64,000 nucleotides of DNA from the NCBI GenBank assembly GCA_030159075.1, contig BROG01000028.1, positions 1,154,501 to 1,218,500 on the forward strand, written 5' to 3'. Origin of the DNA: Atrina japonica. Lineage: Eukaryota > Mollusca > Bivalvia > Pterioida > Pinnidae. Each line of letters opens with the position of its first letter. Position 1 is the first letter of the stretch. Below the pieces are notes generated by a model. The model made no database searches and had not been told where the DNA came from. It saw nothing but the letters and a program-made list of their open reading frames with translations. A program made the translations under genes and the position numbers. Below are positions 50,401 through 58,375 of the stretch, piece after piece.

Positions 50401-52184
50401 AAGGAAGTAAGACCATACAGTGTATTGATATGGGCGAGTCTAAATGTGACCACAGGTATAGATTACATGTCGTTAAATGGGATAGGCTGCCAAAGAAACT
50501 GCTTAGGGATTGAGACAGCATGATAAATTGGCGTTAACATGGCAAGTTATATGTTGGCACAATATTGACGTTTGAAGCTATGTACATTATTTAATGAATG
50601 AAATTGGAGCAAGGCAAAATGATTTACCTCTACATCCGTATTTTTTTTTTAAAATTGACAATACATAGAATTTTGGTTTATGATACATGTATGCCCCCAT
50701 ATAACGCCTAGATTAAAATATTGTTTGTTTCCCCAAACGCGACCGACCCAAAAAAATCAGCACAACTCAAAATATTTGTTTGCGGTTTTTATTTTTTCAC
50801 ATACTTTTCTTTAACTGATTTTGTTTATACACGAGAATGGGTGAGCTAAAACTAGCAAAAGTCTCAACTGTTTGTGTAAGTGTTCATTTATTTTGAGGGC
50901 CAAACTTAGAAAAAACACTGGTTACAAGTGTATTAAGTAGGTTCAAGCTGTCAGATACTTGGGAGGAAGTCTGTGACAGTATTTTTTTCATATTCACTTT
51001 GACCTTTTCTTTGAAAAAAAATGAATCTACCGACCTACCTACCCATTATGGGGCAGAATGAGTCGCGTTTGGGGAAACACACAATATTTTAATTCAGGCC
51101 TAACACTTTATTGGTCACACCATATGTGGCCGATACAACTTGAACTTGTGGACATGTATGTGAGAAAGGTCATAAGTACAGTAAAACCTGCTATAGCGAC
51201 CACCTCTATATAAGGAATACTTGTTTATAAGGGCCACTTTTTTCAAGTCCCTTGACTGCATACGTTAATTAAATTGAACCTGTATATAAGAGTCACCTGC
51301 ACATAAAGGCCAATATTTTCTGGTCCTTTGGGTGGCCCCTATATACAGGTTTTACTGTACATGTTCAGTCTGAAAAGTAATCAACTTATACTCTTACCTC
51401 TCCTTGGTTTAACTTTCGGTGGAGTAGGGGCTCTTTTTTTCAGCCCAGATTTTATATCTAGAAATGCAGTGGTTTTCTTCTTTTTCACTTTTTTAATTTC
51501 TTGTGCATGATGTTTAAATCCTGGAGGTCTTACATATACAGGACCACTAGCGGTACTACTACCACTAGGGGAAGCCACATTTTCATAATCATGATCATGT
51601 TCGTATGCATGCTGATGAACTGATGAGCTACTCGTGACACTAGATCGAGGGCTTGGGGGCAAACTTTCATTTTCCTCCTCATCACTGGTGGTGACCAATG
51701 GTCCAGGTGCACCCCGCTTTGAGCCTTGCTGATGAACTGATGTCCTTGGTGTCAAAGGAATTATCTCACCTTCGTCGGTGATAGTTATAAGTCCAGCAGG
51801 TGCCCCTTTCTTACCCCCATATGACTTTATAGGTACGGTATCATCATCATCGTTAATTGGCATGAGACCTGATGACACCCCTTTTTTATATGAATTTTTG
51901 TAGGAAAAGCTTTCATCGTCTCCTTTGGAGATTAAATTTGAATGTATTGTCCCTTTTTTACTGATGTGCAACTTGGGGGCTAAGTTCTCCTCCTCATCCA
52001 GGCTGGGTACATACCCTAAAGATGACCCCTTTTTACCTCCATGTTGTTTAGGTACCAACACATCCTCCTCGTCATTAAGAGAAATGTAACTAGTATTAAA
52101 TCCCTTTTTACCTCCATAAGACTTGGGATTCGCCGGTGGCAAGTTCAGATCTAAAGGTGGTATCTGAGACATTGTAGAAGTCAT
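33219..52184 (-). CDS. YAP-like TEAD-binding-motif protein, 4 exons
   Basis: Exons on the - strand: 52184-51398, 41433-41296, 34131-33963, 33471-33219; phases 1, 1, 2 match at every AG/GT junction and give 448 residues. I recognise no named orthologue. Seen in order: 22-165, six repeats of about 25 residues, each with KKG or KRG and an acidic patch; 230-262, a Lys/Arg-rich nuclear-localisation-like stretch; 265-280, VPMRLRALPQSFWKQP, nearly identical to the YAP TEAD-binding omega-loop, with W as in FAM181A; 335-352, FVSGDTDLLLKHLFDGVV, resembling the YAP strand-helix segment including LxxLF; then a basic hinge and an 84-residue tail of unknown fold. No WW domain or PDZ ligand is seen. Inferred role: nuclear cofactor or competitor at TEAD/Scalloped. 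The start is the first Met after upstream stops; Met5 is an alternative. Confidence 0.8.
33607..33781. mobile_element. CAGT element fragment next to a 91-bp palindrome copy
   Basis: cagtaaaacctgctttagtg and gaccacctgtgtataaagac (subfamily 2 left half) are followed by caatcaacctttgaaaaaat and ctttaggactgaatgagtta (eroded 91-bp palindrome). In the last intron of gene 2. Confidence 0.55.
33963..34131 (-). CDS. Gene 2 exon 3: YAP-like strand-helix segment
   Basis: Acceptor gttttcaag, donor gtaaac. Encodes a charged linker (RPITPPDEKERQKKQQ), then FVSGDTDLLLKHLFDGVV. Placed without gaps against YAP HVRGDSETDLEALFNAVM it keeps V, GD, L..LF, small residue-V and a downstream K. Confidence 0.85.
34340..34925. 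repeat. 36-bp minisatellite, about 16 units
   Basis: Unit ggttgtaattttactgtaca, ggggtttatttccaca. Near-perfect in the middle, with variants tcaatg, tctatg and tctacg grouped toward the right. Open in three frames because 36 is divisible by three; not a gene. In gene 2 intron 2. Confidence 0.95.
34926..36635. other. Unique intron sequence
   Basis: No repeat array or credible exon found. Two short similar phrases (aaaggtggaaacttttgg and aaaggtgggacttttggc near 36312 and 36371) are the only local structure. An 86-codon open frame at 36315 starts at GTG and has no protein-like support. Confidence 0.5.
36648..37447. repeat. 42-bp minisatellite, about 19 units
   Basis: Unit gttccactacacactacaga, gatccagcagtacagcatta, ga. 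The first units read actaaagag instead of actacagag. Two units near 36990 and 37110 are interrupted by cttttacacactttc-like insertions. Long open frames reflect the 42-base period. Confidence 0.95.
37520..37740. repeat. 29-bp minisatellite, about 8 units
   Basis: Unit aagcacttttcaaggatgcc, tttgttttt. Almost perfect copies, so recently expanded. The phrase aagcacttttcaagg also occurs singly near 36509. Confidence 0.95.
37815..39034. other. Intron sequence with CAGT-element debris
   Basis: Around 37815-37890 phrases such as cagtacaacctctctattaa and ttaaagaggtggtccct are CAGT-element remnants. I see nothing identifiable in 37900-39030. Confidence 0.45.
39035..39125. mobile_element. 91-bp TTAA-bounded palindrome
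   Basis: Bounded by TTAA at 39035 and 39122; caggggttgatgagttaa at the right end. Same core as other copies in inverse orientation. A CAGT-element right end (gcgaggttccactgta) follows at 39519-39534. Confidence 0.7.
39568..39588. repeat. Poly(A) run
   Basis: About 20 consecutive A. Could be a retroposon tail, but I found no matching body upstream. Confidence 0.7.
40775..41046 (-). mobile_element. tRNA-headed SINE with ACCAAGGTCCC core
   Basis: On the - strand: tRNA-like head (tcagtcggtggagtgctcga; B box gatcgagtccagc), core gtaaaaaccaaggtcccatg tcacag, then tgatgtctccaaatgagtg and the tail gagacgttaaacaacaataa with a short caaa repeat. I recognise this plan from bivalve genomes. In gene 2 intron 2. 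Confidence 0.8.
41296..41433 (-). CDS. Gene 2 exon 2: YAP/FAM181-type omega-loop
   Basis: Acceptor ccaatttcag, donor gtatta, phase 1 at both ends, 46 codons. Encodes ETVPMRLRALPQSFWKQPN, then a Pro-rich segment. Against YAP (VPMRLRKLPDSFFKPP) the Met, Arg, Leu-Pro, Ser and Phe contacts with TEAD are all kept. Confidence 0.88.
41469..41494. repeat. (AAT)n microsatellite
   Basis: About eight ATA/AAT repeats just upstream (in gene 2 direction) of the omega-loop exon, close to its polypyrimidine tract. Confidence 0.9.
42065..42135. repeat. Short tandem duplication
   Basis: tttatacaggtaaagtttag and gaatttcc occur twice in tandem. Confidence 0.7.
42583..42777. mobile_element. CAGT element, subfamily 3
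   Basis: Left cagtcaaattccattttgtt, right aaaacaagattccactg. The TA flank is kept only at the right. Confidence 0.55.
42796..42886. mobile_element. 91-bp TTAA-bounded palindrome
   Basis: ttaactcactcaccccttaa at the left, caggggttgatgagttaa at the right. It lies 18 bases from the CAGT element just before it. Confidence 0.72.
43368..43615 (-). mobile_element. tRNA-headed SINE, - strand copy
   Basis: On the - strand: ggcctctgtggctgagtggt (A box), aaccatgaagtctcttactt, B-box region caggttcaagcactgctg, then a body with ggaaggccagtggtactctt. The class II tRNA (Ser/Leu-like) origin is inferred from gctgagtggt plus the long spacing to the B box. Confidence 0.7.
43828..44145. mobile_element. Two tRNA-headed SINEs, tail to tail
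   Basis: A head-truncated + copy (aaagcatgaagtctctcacc to about 43940) meets a full - copy (44145 down to 43945) whose head reads tggccgagtggttagagcat. They are joined at their tails. A further tail fragment lies near 44745-44830. Confidence 0.65.
44286..44376. mobile_element. 91-bp TTAA-bounded palindrome
   Basis: ttaactcatcaacccctgaa at the left and ccaggggtgaatgtgttaa at the right. Best example of the family, with TTAA at both ends. Confidence 0.75.
45645..46722. repeat. 80-bp minisatellite, about 13 units
   Basis: Unit tctcttctggtgtccctcct, gtaagagtaataaatacaat, gtagacacagaagatgtata, tatacattgtatataattag. The left four units are an older variant (gtatgtatgtatacaattgt; ttttggagtctctcttagc). 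Each unit contains atgtatatatacat, able to form a hairpin. In gene 2 intron 1. Confidence 0.95.
46722..47920. repeat. About 80-bp minisatellite, second type
   Basis: Unit tgtgtgtacatgtatgaggg, tgatatacagatttgggtgg, tgggtaaacagacagtggat, atgtggatttatgtgtatgtgataa. Left units are shorter and more diverged; the units at 47340-47760 alternate two variants (tacaatgtatgag with tatagattt, and tacatgtatgag with tacagattt), a two-unit higher-order pattern. Confidence 0.92.
48075..48425. repeat. About 120-bp tandem repeat, three units
   Basis: Each unit contains ttccttcacccagcattacc, acataaccaaattttaggca, gtgtagggattgttttaaaa and gcatgggggacacaaggg. The third is the most diverged. Confidence 0.88.
48491..48670. 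mobile_element. CAGT element, subfamily 2
   Basis: Left cagtgaaacttgtatacata, right ctaaagctggttttactg followed by TA. The interior has agtgacctcct and gaccaggtggtctttataca. Confidence 0.62.
49027..49600. repeat. 82/82/86-bp tandem repeat with a 250-bp higher-order unit
   Basis: cagcaattgtcataacccat starts at 49027, 49109, 49191, 49277, 49359, 49441 and (as cagcaactg) 49527. Spacings 82, 82, 86, 82, 82, 86 give an exact 250-base trimer present twice. Each monomer holds tgtcataaccc and gcaggttatgaca, which are inverted to one another. Confidence 0.95.
49915..50410. repeat. 34-bp minisatellite, about 14 units
   Basis: Unit cttaaatgctgttaaaagca, agggagtaaaacaa. Variants agctaggga, agcaaggaa and agcaaggga recur in order in the middle, suggesting a three-unit higher-order pattern. 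The right end decays (tttacaagcaagg). Confidence 0.92.
51179..51357. mobile_element. TA-flanked CAGT element, subfamily 2
   Basis: Left cagtaaaacctgctatagcg, right ccctatatacaggttttactg, both flanked by TA. It sits 40 bases downstream (in gene direction) of the gene 2 exon 1 donor. Confidence 0.7.
51398..52184 (-). CDS. Gene 2 exon 1: N-terminal 25-residue repeats and basic stretch
   Basis: Begins at ATG 52184 and ends before the donor gtaagag (51397), phase 1, 262 codons. The conserved glycine of the KKG/KRG repeats falls at residues 28, 53, 78, 102, 127 and 158, each followed by a hydrophobic step and an acidic cluster such as DEED, DEEE, DDDD. A Ser/His-rich region (SSVTSSSSVHQHAYEHDHDY) and a KKVKKKK block follow. 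Confidence 0.9.
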
Positions 52185-52704
52185 GTTGTGTATATAATCT
52201 AACTTTCACTTACTTCACGTAGATCTACACAAACTCCAATATAGGCTACTGGCTGTAAGCCCAATAATTTACACAAAACGATAAAAGGTCACATATAAGA
52301 TCCCAGGTGAGACACTGGTCAGAAAATAATTGCCAATTTTCGATCTTGTTGTCTCCATTTTGAATCAAAACACATTTAACCCTATTTTAATCACAATGTG
52401 TACATCGAACTATTTTGCCGTATTTATTGGCAAGCTTCAACGTGAATAGAAGCATTCATTTGACTTAGCCTACATGTGCTTGTACAAGCACGAATTTGCC
52501 CGCACTTTGCAAAATTATGTCATCTGGACCGACTAGAATATTACTGAGACCTTAAAATTTAAAAATTGTTAGTCATCAGTAAAATCGGCGATAATTCAAA
52601 CCCAACATAAACAAGTAATTCAAGCGGCATGATGTTGTTTACATGTTGATAGCATACACCGTTTTCGTCTCCATGCGATTTTCATTGCAGCCTTTGTAAC
52701 GAGG

Positions 52705-52745
52705 AATTTCATTGGTTTATAGATTGTCAAAATGACGTCACAATC
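52705..52745 (-). promoter_or_regulatory. Candidate upstream promoter elements of gene 2
   Basis: A palindromic CRE (tgacgtca, 52733-52740) and an inverted CCAAT box (attggttta, near 52711) lie about 530-550 bases upstream of the gene 2 start codon. Motif matches only; no transcript start is visible, and an upstream non-coding exon is possible. Confidence 0.3.
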
Positions 52746-53529
52746 TCAGACACTATCTATTTTAAGCAGTGACATGATATCGATGACCCAGATAAGATCT
52801 ATGCTATTGATAGGAAGCTTCGCCGACCATCGAACTAATTGCTTCGAGTGTATATTTGAAACAAAAGGTTTAATTGTAACAATTTATTGAGAATGTACAG
52901 ATCTATGATGTAAACTGCCATTTTAAACGGAGCTTGAACAAGTGTTAGATCTATATTGCACGTAACACACTGTTAACCCTAAAAGCCGCACATCTTTAAA
53001 CTTTTGAAAAATTCGCTGATTAGATTTAAATCTTTATCCATTTAATAAATAGATATACATTTAAATCTCGTTCGCTTGTCATTTTGTTTTGCTTTCGGGA
53101 TTATCTTGTACTGGTAATTTTATTTTCAAGAATTCAAAACAAATTAAATTCGATAGGATTCTTTGGAACTAGATCTAATAATTCTGTGTGAATGGAAGAC
53201 TTATTGCAAATAGATATTATAACGATCGTAACTGTCAATTACACTTCATCAGTTGAGCTCCAATTTAGAATGTATATGTATATTTTTTTTGTGGCAAAAT
53301 TGTAAAAAAAAAGTGGGGTTTTTCTGCCGAGTCTGTATACCACTGTGCTCCTCTGTAATTAATTAACCTGCTAGTTTTTTATGAATTAATCAATGTACAC
53401 ATTATCTAATTAATTTACTAAATGCGCACTCAATTTATTACCTTTGAAGTACTTCTTTAAGCGATGCTGCTAGGCGTTCTAAATCGCTGATTAATTAGGT
53501 AATTTAATCACTTATCAATGAATTTATTT

Positions 53530-54255
53530 ATTTCTTATACTTATTGTTCATTATCATTTTTTCCTTTAATTCCTCCATAATGAAGATTTCACAAAGAAAA
53601 TACATAAAGAGAAATGTACAGCCACTTGCCAAAAGTTTATAGACATTGTCATTTTTTCTTAGTCTAAAAGATTCGTAATCTGTGGAAGATAATTCAAAGT
53701 TGAATGCCCCCAAACATATAACCTCCCCTTCAAAAGTAAATCTTTCAGCAATATTCATAGGCATTATATATCGCTGATTAATTAAGTAATTTACCACTTA
53801 ATAAATTAATTCACTTCTCAATTAATTTATTGATAATTATTATTTCTTTTATTTCCTCCATAATGAAGATTTCACAAAGAAAATACATAAAGAGAAATGT
53901 ATACTGGAATTTGTACTTAGAAAACGATAGAAAACAAAATATATGCATAATAATCTAATAGCTTTCCTAATAATAATAATAATAGTTTTTACTGCAATAA
54001 ATTTACATTAGAATGTATGCAGATAGCTCCAATAAACATTAAGACTAAAATTGACATTGTCAAAACAAGAAATATTTGTACATAGTAATATCAAAGAAAG
54101 TTACAAATGATATCCGATACTAAGGTTAGTATAGTTTAATCATTTTCCATACAACAGTAACTGAACTTAGCTAAAAGATTCATAATCTTTGGAAGATAAT
54201 TCAAAGTTGAATCCCCCCTATCATATAACAAAGTTGAATGCCCCCCCTAACATAT
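53530..54255. repeat. Diverged local segmental duplication
   Basis: tttcctccataatgaagatt, tcacaaagaaaatacataaa and gagaaatgta occur at 53563-53620 and again near 53853-53902. ctaaaagattcgtaatctg and ggaagataattcaaagttga occur near 53664 and 54172. Copies are collinear. Confidence 0.8.
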
Positions 54256-54489
54256 AAAACCCCTGTATATAAAAAGAGGATGTAACCACATTTGGTTTAA
54301 GTCTGTTGTTTGGCCACATTTCCTGGTGTATCCCAAATTTGTCATGTTTTGATGAAAAGAAAGAATTAAATAGACTAAAAACCAAGGCGTTATGGGCAAG
54401 GCACACTTAGATGGTCCTGTCCACAAGTATCTGTGCCCTGGCTCCGCATACAAAATCTCATGACATAGTTTGAGCATCTACATCGCAAT

Positions 54490-54735
54490 GAATTTTGAAT
54501 AGTGTTTTACGCCACATTCAATAATTTTTCAGTTATATGGTATTGACCGGTTTTTATTGGCGGAAGAGAAAACCCGGTTACAATATACGCTGAAAGAGAA
54601 CACTGACTTTCCGTAAGAAAACTGGCAAACTTTCTAAAAAAAAAAAACAGTTCAGGTTCCAGCGACACTCGAACCTGTCCTAACCAGAAGTAAGAAACGT
54701 CCTGGTTCAAAGCGCGATGTTCTAACCACCCGGGC
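54490..54735 (-). mobile_element. tRNA-headed SINE, - strand copy, split by a palindrome
   Basis: On the - strand: gtggttagaacatcgcgctt, aaccaggacgtttcttactt, B-box region caggttcgagtgtcgctgga, then body and tail ctgaaaaattattgaatgtg. The 5' end of the head is interrupted by the palindrome at 54735. Confidence 0.7.
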
Positions 54736-54886
54736 CTGGCACCATAAAACTTGAGAATTTAATCAAGTCTGAGAATATTCTCAACTTGGCCTGCTCAGCC
54801 AATCAGATTTCAGGATTAGCCAAAGTTGAGTAAAATTTTTAGACTTAAGTAATTCTAAAGTTTTATGGTGCCAGGCCCTGGTCACT
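54735..54886. mobile_element. 152-bp palindromic MITE
   Basis: Ends cctggcaccataaaactt and aagttttatggtgccagg are perfect inverse copies, with pairing continuing inward (gagaattt.aatcaagtct / agacttaagtaattct; ctcaacttggc / gccaaagttgag). No coding capacity. It appears inserted in the SINE head. Confidence 0.75.
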
Positions 54887-55624
54887 GAGACGCCACCGTC
54901 GCAGAAAAAACAGAAGACATTCTTAGGAGAAGAAACGGAATTTAATGCGCACTTAAGTGTTAACAAAAGAAAAACAAAATTAAACAAAACATATCTTTGC
55001 TATATACTTATAATTATAAATAACTTATGAAATGTGATTTTTCATAATGTTGAAAATAAATTTCATGTTTAATTGTTTATTTTAAGGGCTACATGTATAA
55101 TTTTCAATTTCAGTTTATTCACTCAAACCATTTAAATGGTACATGAGATACAAAAAAAATCATAAATCCAAAATGAAAGACAGAGGTACAAAATGAAGAT
55201 GGTAAACTGGAAAAGGTAAGTATATGTGTTATGTACACGAGATATAATGGAATTAGATCTACCTACCGTTCAGGGAGGACAGATACCATCATCCATTTTT
55301 AAAATATTTCAACAACCTGAAATTCGAATTTGTCAAAATTTCAGCAAATTTGATAACATTTGGACGTGTATAATATTTATTTCTCAGATATTTTTTTCTG
55401 TGACATGACAAAACTTTACATTCTAGAATGTAGTGGAATTCAGCAGTAATTTGCCCATTATTACAAATACTAATTTCACAACGTTTTTAAGTCAAATTAT
55501 TGTAAATTACACTGTTCAGTAGTAGTTATAGGCGGCTTACGGGCACGATTTTTGAATTTTGGCTGCTAGGGGGCGCCTGGCTTCTGATTGGTCAATTCAA
55601 AAGTCGTGCCCAGATAGTCGCCTG

Positions 55625-55643
55625 TGACGTCATAACCGGAAGT
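55625..55643. promoter_or_regulatory. CRE plus ETS motif pair
   Basis: tgacgtca is followed two bases later by accggaagt, near the left terminus of the 2.34-kb element. CRE and ETS motifs often sit together in animal promoters. Motif match only. Confidence 0.35.
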
Positions 55644-55671
55644 GCGTCATACTGGAAAAAGAGGTCATGTT

Positions 55672-56259
55672 GTCATGGAGACAAAGAGAAAGCCAATCGA
55701 AACGAAATACATTTGTAGCTATTCATAAATGAAGTAGGTTTTGTCTTAGGCTGACTGGTGATGGGATACGAAGGTGAACGAGTAGACTTTGGAGTAGATG
55801 TAACGCGTTTGTTCAGCTTAGATGATACAGCTTTCGTAGTTAAAGGTTTTGGTAATAAGGGAAATAACAAGGTCGATTTGGAGTAGCAGTAGGAGTAGAC
55901 TTCTTAGGTACATTCAGTTTGTGTAGGACTGCTTTAGTCTTAGTAATATGAGGTTGTTTTCGTTGAATAATTTTGATATTAGGTCTACCCGGAAGACGTA
56001 TAGGTTGTCCAAAGACAGATGGTTCCTGCTACAGGTCTGTTGGTTACAGATGGAGATGGTATTCGTGTAGGAGAAGCCTGATTCAGTGTGTCAGCTTCAC
56101 GAATCTGTTTCAGATTCAGTTTTAGAATCAATGGCTTCTTCTTCTTCTTAGGGCTCTTCTTTTTCTGCTGAGGAGGAGGGGTGTTATTTTCTTTTTAGGT
56201 GCAGTGTTCTTCTTGAGACGACTAGCCCGCTGTTACTCCGAATAGACCTCTGACGCCAT
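55672..56259 (-). pseudogene. Broken Lys/Pro/Ser-rich reading frame in the TIR element
   Basis: Reading - from an ATG at 56259, a stop appears after eight codons, and several frame changes are needed to follow a continuous basic, Lys/Pro/Ser/Thr-rich composition to about 55672. Intact pieces include KKKSPKKKKKPLILKLNLKQ and a 66-codon segment at 55870-55673. Composition recalls basic DNA-binding or core proteins, but no family is recognised. It is head-to-head with the + frame starting at 56327. Confidence 0.45.
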
Positions 56260-56326
56260 AGCTTGCGTGCGCTTTCATAGTTTCAGTATAAACCAGACAT
56301 TTGGTTTTACTCGGTATCTGTTCATC

Positions 56327-56653
56327 ATGAACAACTTTGGAGATGTACCATTGGAGAGTGATTTCCGTAAAGGTATTCACCCGTGTACGTCGCCGAAGAG
56401 AAGATTGCTAGTTTGCGGGCTTCCACATAGGCCCGCGTTTTCGAGCCGTCCACCACCACCTTATAGGCCTAGGACACCACCACCTAAGCCTCCTCCGCCA
56501 AGAGCTGTGCCATCAACACCACCGATGCCTGAGATGGAGCATGCTATGGCACAGGCTGATTTGAGGCTTCTGTGGCAACGTCAAATAAGACGACTGCTAG
56601 AAGAAAAGGAGATGGAAGTCCGGCACTTAAGAGTTCTGCTGGGCGGACAGTAG
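56327..56653 (+). CDS. Small proline-rich protein of the TIR element
   Basis: 108 codons from ATG 56327; the longer 128-codon reading starts at GTG 56267 and is less likely. Seen: a short N-terminus (MNNFGDVPLESDF), a basic segment SPKRRLLVCG, a polyproline region with PPPPYRP and PPPKPPPPR, and a C-terminal amphipathic charged helix with LLWQRQIRRLLEEKEME. GC content and codon use are clearly richer than the surroundings. The family is unrecognised; proline-rich linkers plus a helix could suit a scaffold or virion-type minor protein, but that is speculation. It is intact while its divergent partner is broken. Confidence 0.5.
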   Translation: MNNFGDVPLESDFRKGIHPCTSPKRRLLVCGLPHRPAFSSRPPPPYRPRTPPPKPPPPRAVPSTPPMPEMEHAMAQADLRLLWQRQIRRLLEEKEMEVRHLRVLLGGQ

Positions 56654-57394
56654 ACCTTCTCTCCTACGAGAAAAATTCAACAGCCCTTTTAAGTGCCACC
56701 CAACTTAGTCGAAAAGAAACCTGAACTGAAAGTATGCAGTTTGTATGTGTTGTGTTATACTGTAGTTGCAAGTCTAACCTATAGTAAGTGAATGTGAACA
56801 TTAACTACCTCTTTTACTTGATCGATGAAATTTATTAGATAGAAATCCAAACTAGTAAATTCTAAGAATAGTAACTTAAAAAATAGAGAATAAGTTCAGT
56901 TAGACTTCTGAGAGCTCATTTGGCATCCGAAGCTCGAAGTTTCAACATCGTCAGAAAAAATCCTCTGGTGAGTATTTCATTTTTTTATTTTATATACAAA
57001 AGTACAAAAACGCAATAAAATAATACAAATACTTTTTTTCACTGTCTGAACTTTGATACTTCTTGAAACGATGTAAGTGAACAACTTCATACTTCACAAC
57101 TTTGTCACTTTGTCATATTTGTCAAATTGTCATTTGTCATTTTGAGACTTCATAACTTAGAATGTTGCACACGTTGCAAACTTTGAAACATGAGAACGGT
57201 ACACACTTGATCACTTTTGTAAACTTTGAGTACGTTACACACTTTCATGTTCGATGTATCTCTCCTGCTGTGAGATTAGTCGGTCTCTGAAAACTAGATA
57301 TCCCATGATTCCATAGTCAAGATGGTTACCCTTCCTATACTTTCAGTTTCACTACCCACCCTCCCTCTCTGGTTTAGTGTTTACAGCCCATCTA

Positions 57395-57735
57395 GAGTAA
57401 TCGCCCTTTTGTTCCATCCCTACAGTCTATACATAGTAATCTCCCTTTGTTCCACCTATACAGTCTATTCTCAGTGATCTCCCCTTTGTTCCACCCATAC
57501 AGTCTATACAGAGTAATCTCCCTTTTGTCCTACTCATACAGGCTATACAGAGTGATCTCCCTTTTGTCCAATCTAAACAGTCTATACACAGAGATCTCCC
57601 ATTTGTCCCATCCCTTCAATCTATACAGTGATCACCCTTTTATCCCACCTTATAGAGTCTTTACAGAGTGATCTCCCTTTGTTCCACCTATAGAGTCTAT
57701 ACAGAGTGATCTCCCTTTGTATATACTCATAAACT
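57395..57735. repeat. About 36-bp degenerate minisatellite
   Basis: Repeats of agtctatacagagtgatctc, ccttttgttccacccatac within the 2.34-kb element. Confidence 0.85.
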
Positions 57736-57937
57736 CTATGAGTCTAAGTACAAGGATAACAGAAGCCAGCATTTTGATGGCGTCATCAACAGCGCCACTG
57801 GTGACGCCCACTTGCGGTCAAAATTTAAAAATCGTGCCGGGTAGCCACCGATAACTACTTTCAGTTAAAAACAATTCTGACATTTAATGATTGGTTAAAG
57901 GGCTGGGCCATTAGCTGTGTTTTTTCTTTCTTTTTTA

Positions 57938-58375
57938 CTATTGTCACACATTGACCATTTAGCCAGCGTATGCGCTACGTATGAAAAATTTGGTTAAAAC
58001 GCTGGCATACGTCGGGTAAGTTTTAATTACGTTTTGCATAAGCTCACAACACGCTGGTATAAGCTGCCATACACAAAACTTTTCGACGTATGTCAGCGTA
58101 TGAGCCATACGCTGGGGTAAGTTGTAGGTACGCTATAGTTTAACACACTTCCCTATATATTACTTGTAAATGGCCATCGTATCCTAAATTACAGTGACAG
58201 TTCGATGTATTGCCAACGTGTCATAAATATTTGATACTTTTTCATACGTCCACATAAGTTCAACAAATTGTTAATGTGTGACAAGGAAACGGTGAAAGAT
58301 CGACGTATGCCAACAATTTATGATTATTTAATACGTCGGGCATACTCTGGCTAAATCGTCAATGTGTGACAGGGG
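57938..58375. mobile_element. Inverted-repeat element, about 435 bp
   Basis: Left tgtcacacattgaccattta, gccagcgtatg; right catactctggctaaatcgtc, aatgtgtgaca: inverse copies over about 31 bases. The interior repeats the phrase cagcgtatg/catacgctgg several times in both orientations. It lies 70 bases right of the 2.34-kb element. Confidence 0.6.

Larger units (their letters stand above)
52185..55514. other. Upstream region of gene 2, no gene seen
   Basis: Holds possible promoter motifs, a segmental duplication and a SINE. 52750-53500 is plain AT-rich sequence, and 54887-55514 shows nothing I can name. Confidence 0.5.
55515..57865. mobile_element. Polinton/Maverick-like short element with TIRs and 6-bp TSD
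   Basis: The element spans 55521-57859. Left end agtagttataggcggcttac; the right end, reverse-complemented, is agtagttatcggtggctacc. Similarity continues for about 56 bases (gcacgatttttgaattttgg / gcacgatttttaaattttga). The hexamer ttcagt flanks both sides (55515-55520, 57860-57865). Known of Polintons: 6-bp duplications and AG...CT ends. At 2.3 kb with no polymerase, integrase or capsid frame it cannot be autonomous. Inside are a proline-rich + frame, a broken basic - frame and a minisatellite. Another 6-bp-TSD DNA transposon class is possible. Confidence 0.65.

Noticed and set aside
33219..52184. Calling gene 2 a YAP/Yorkie orthologue
   Set aside because: No WW domain or C-terminal PDZ ligand, the TEAD modules are in the opposite order, and the N-terminal repeats are unlike YAP; treated as a separate protein.
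56267..56326. N-terminal extension of the proline-rich frame from GTG 56267
   Set aside because: GTG is not an expected start in animal nuclear genes; ATG at 56327 is preferred.
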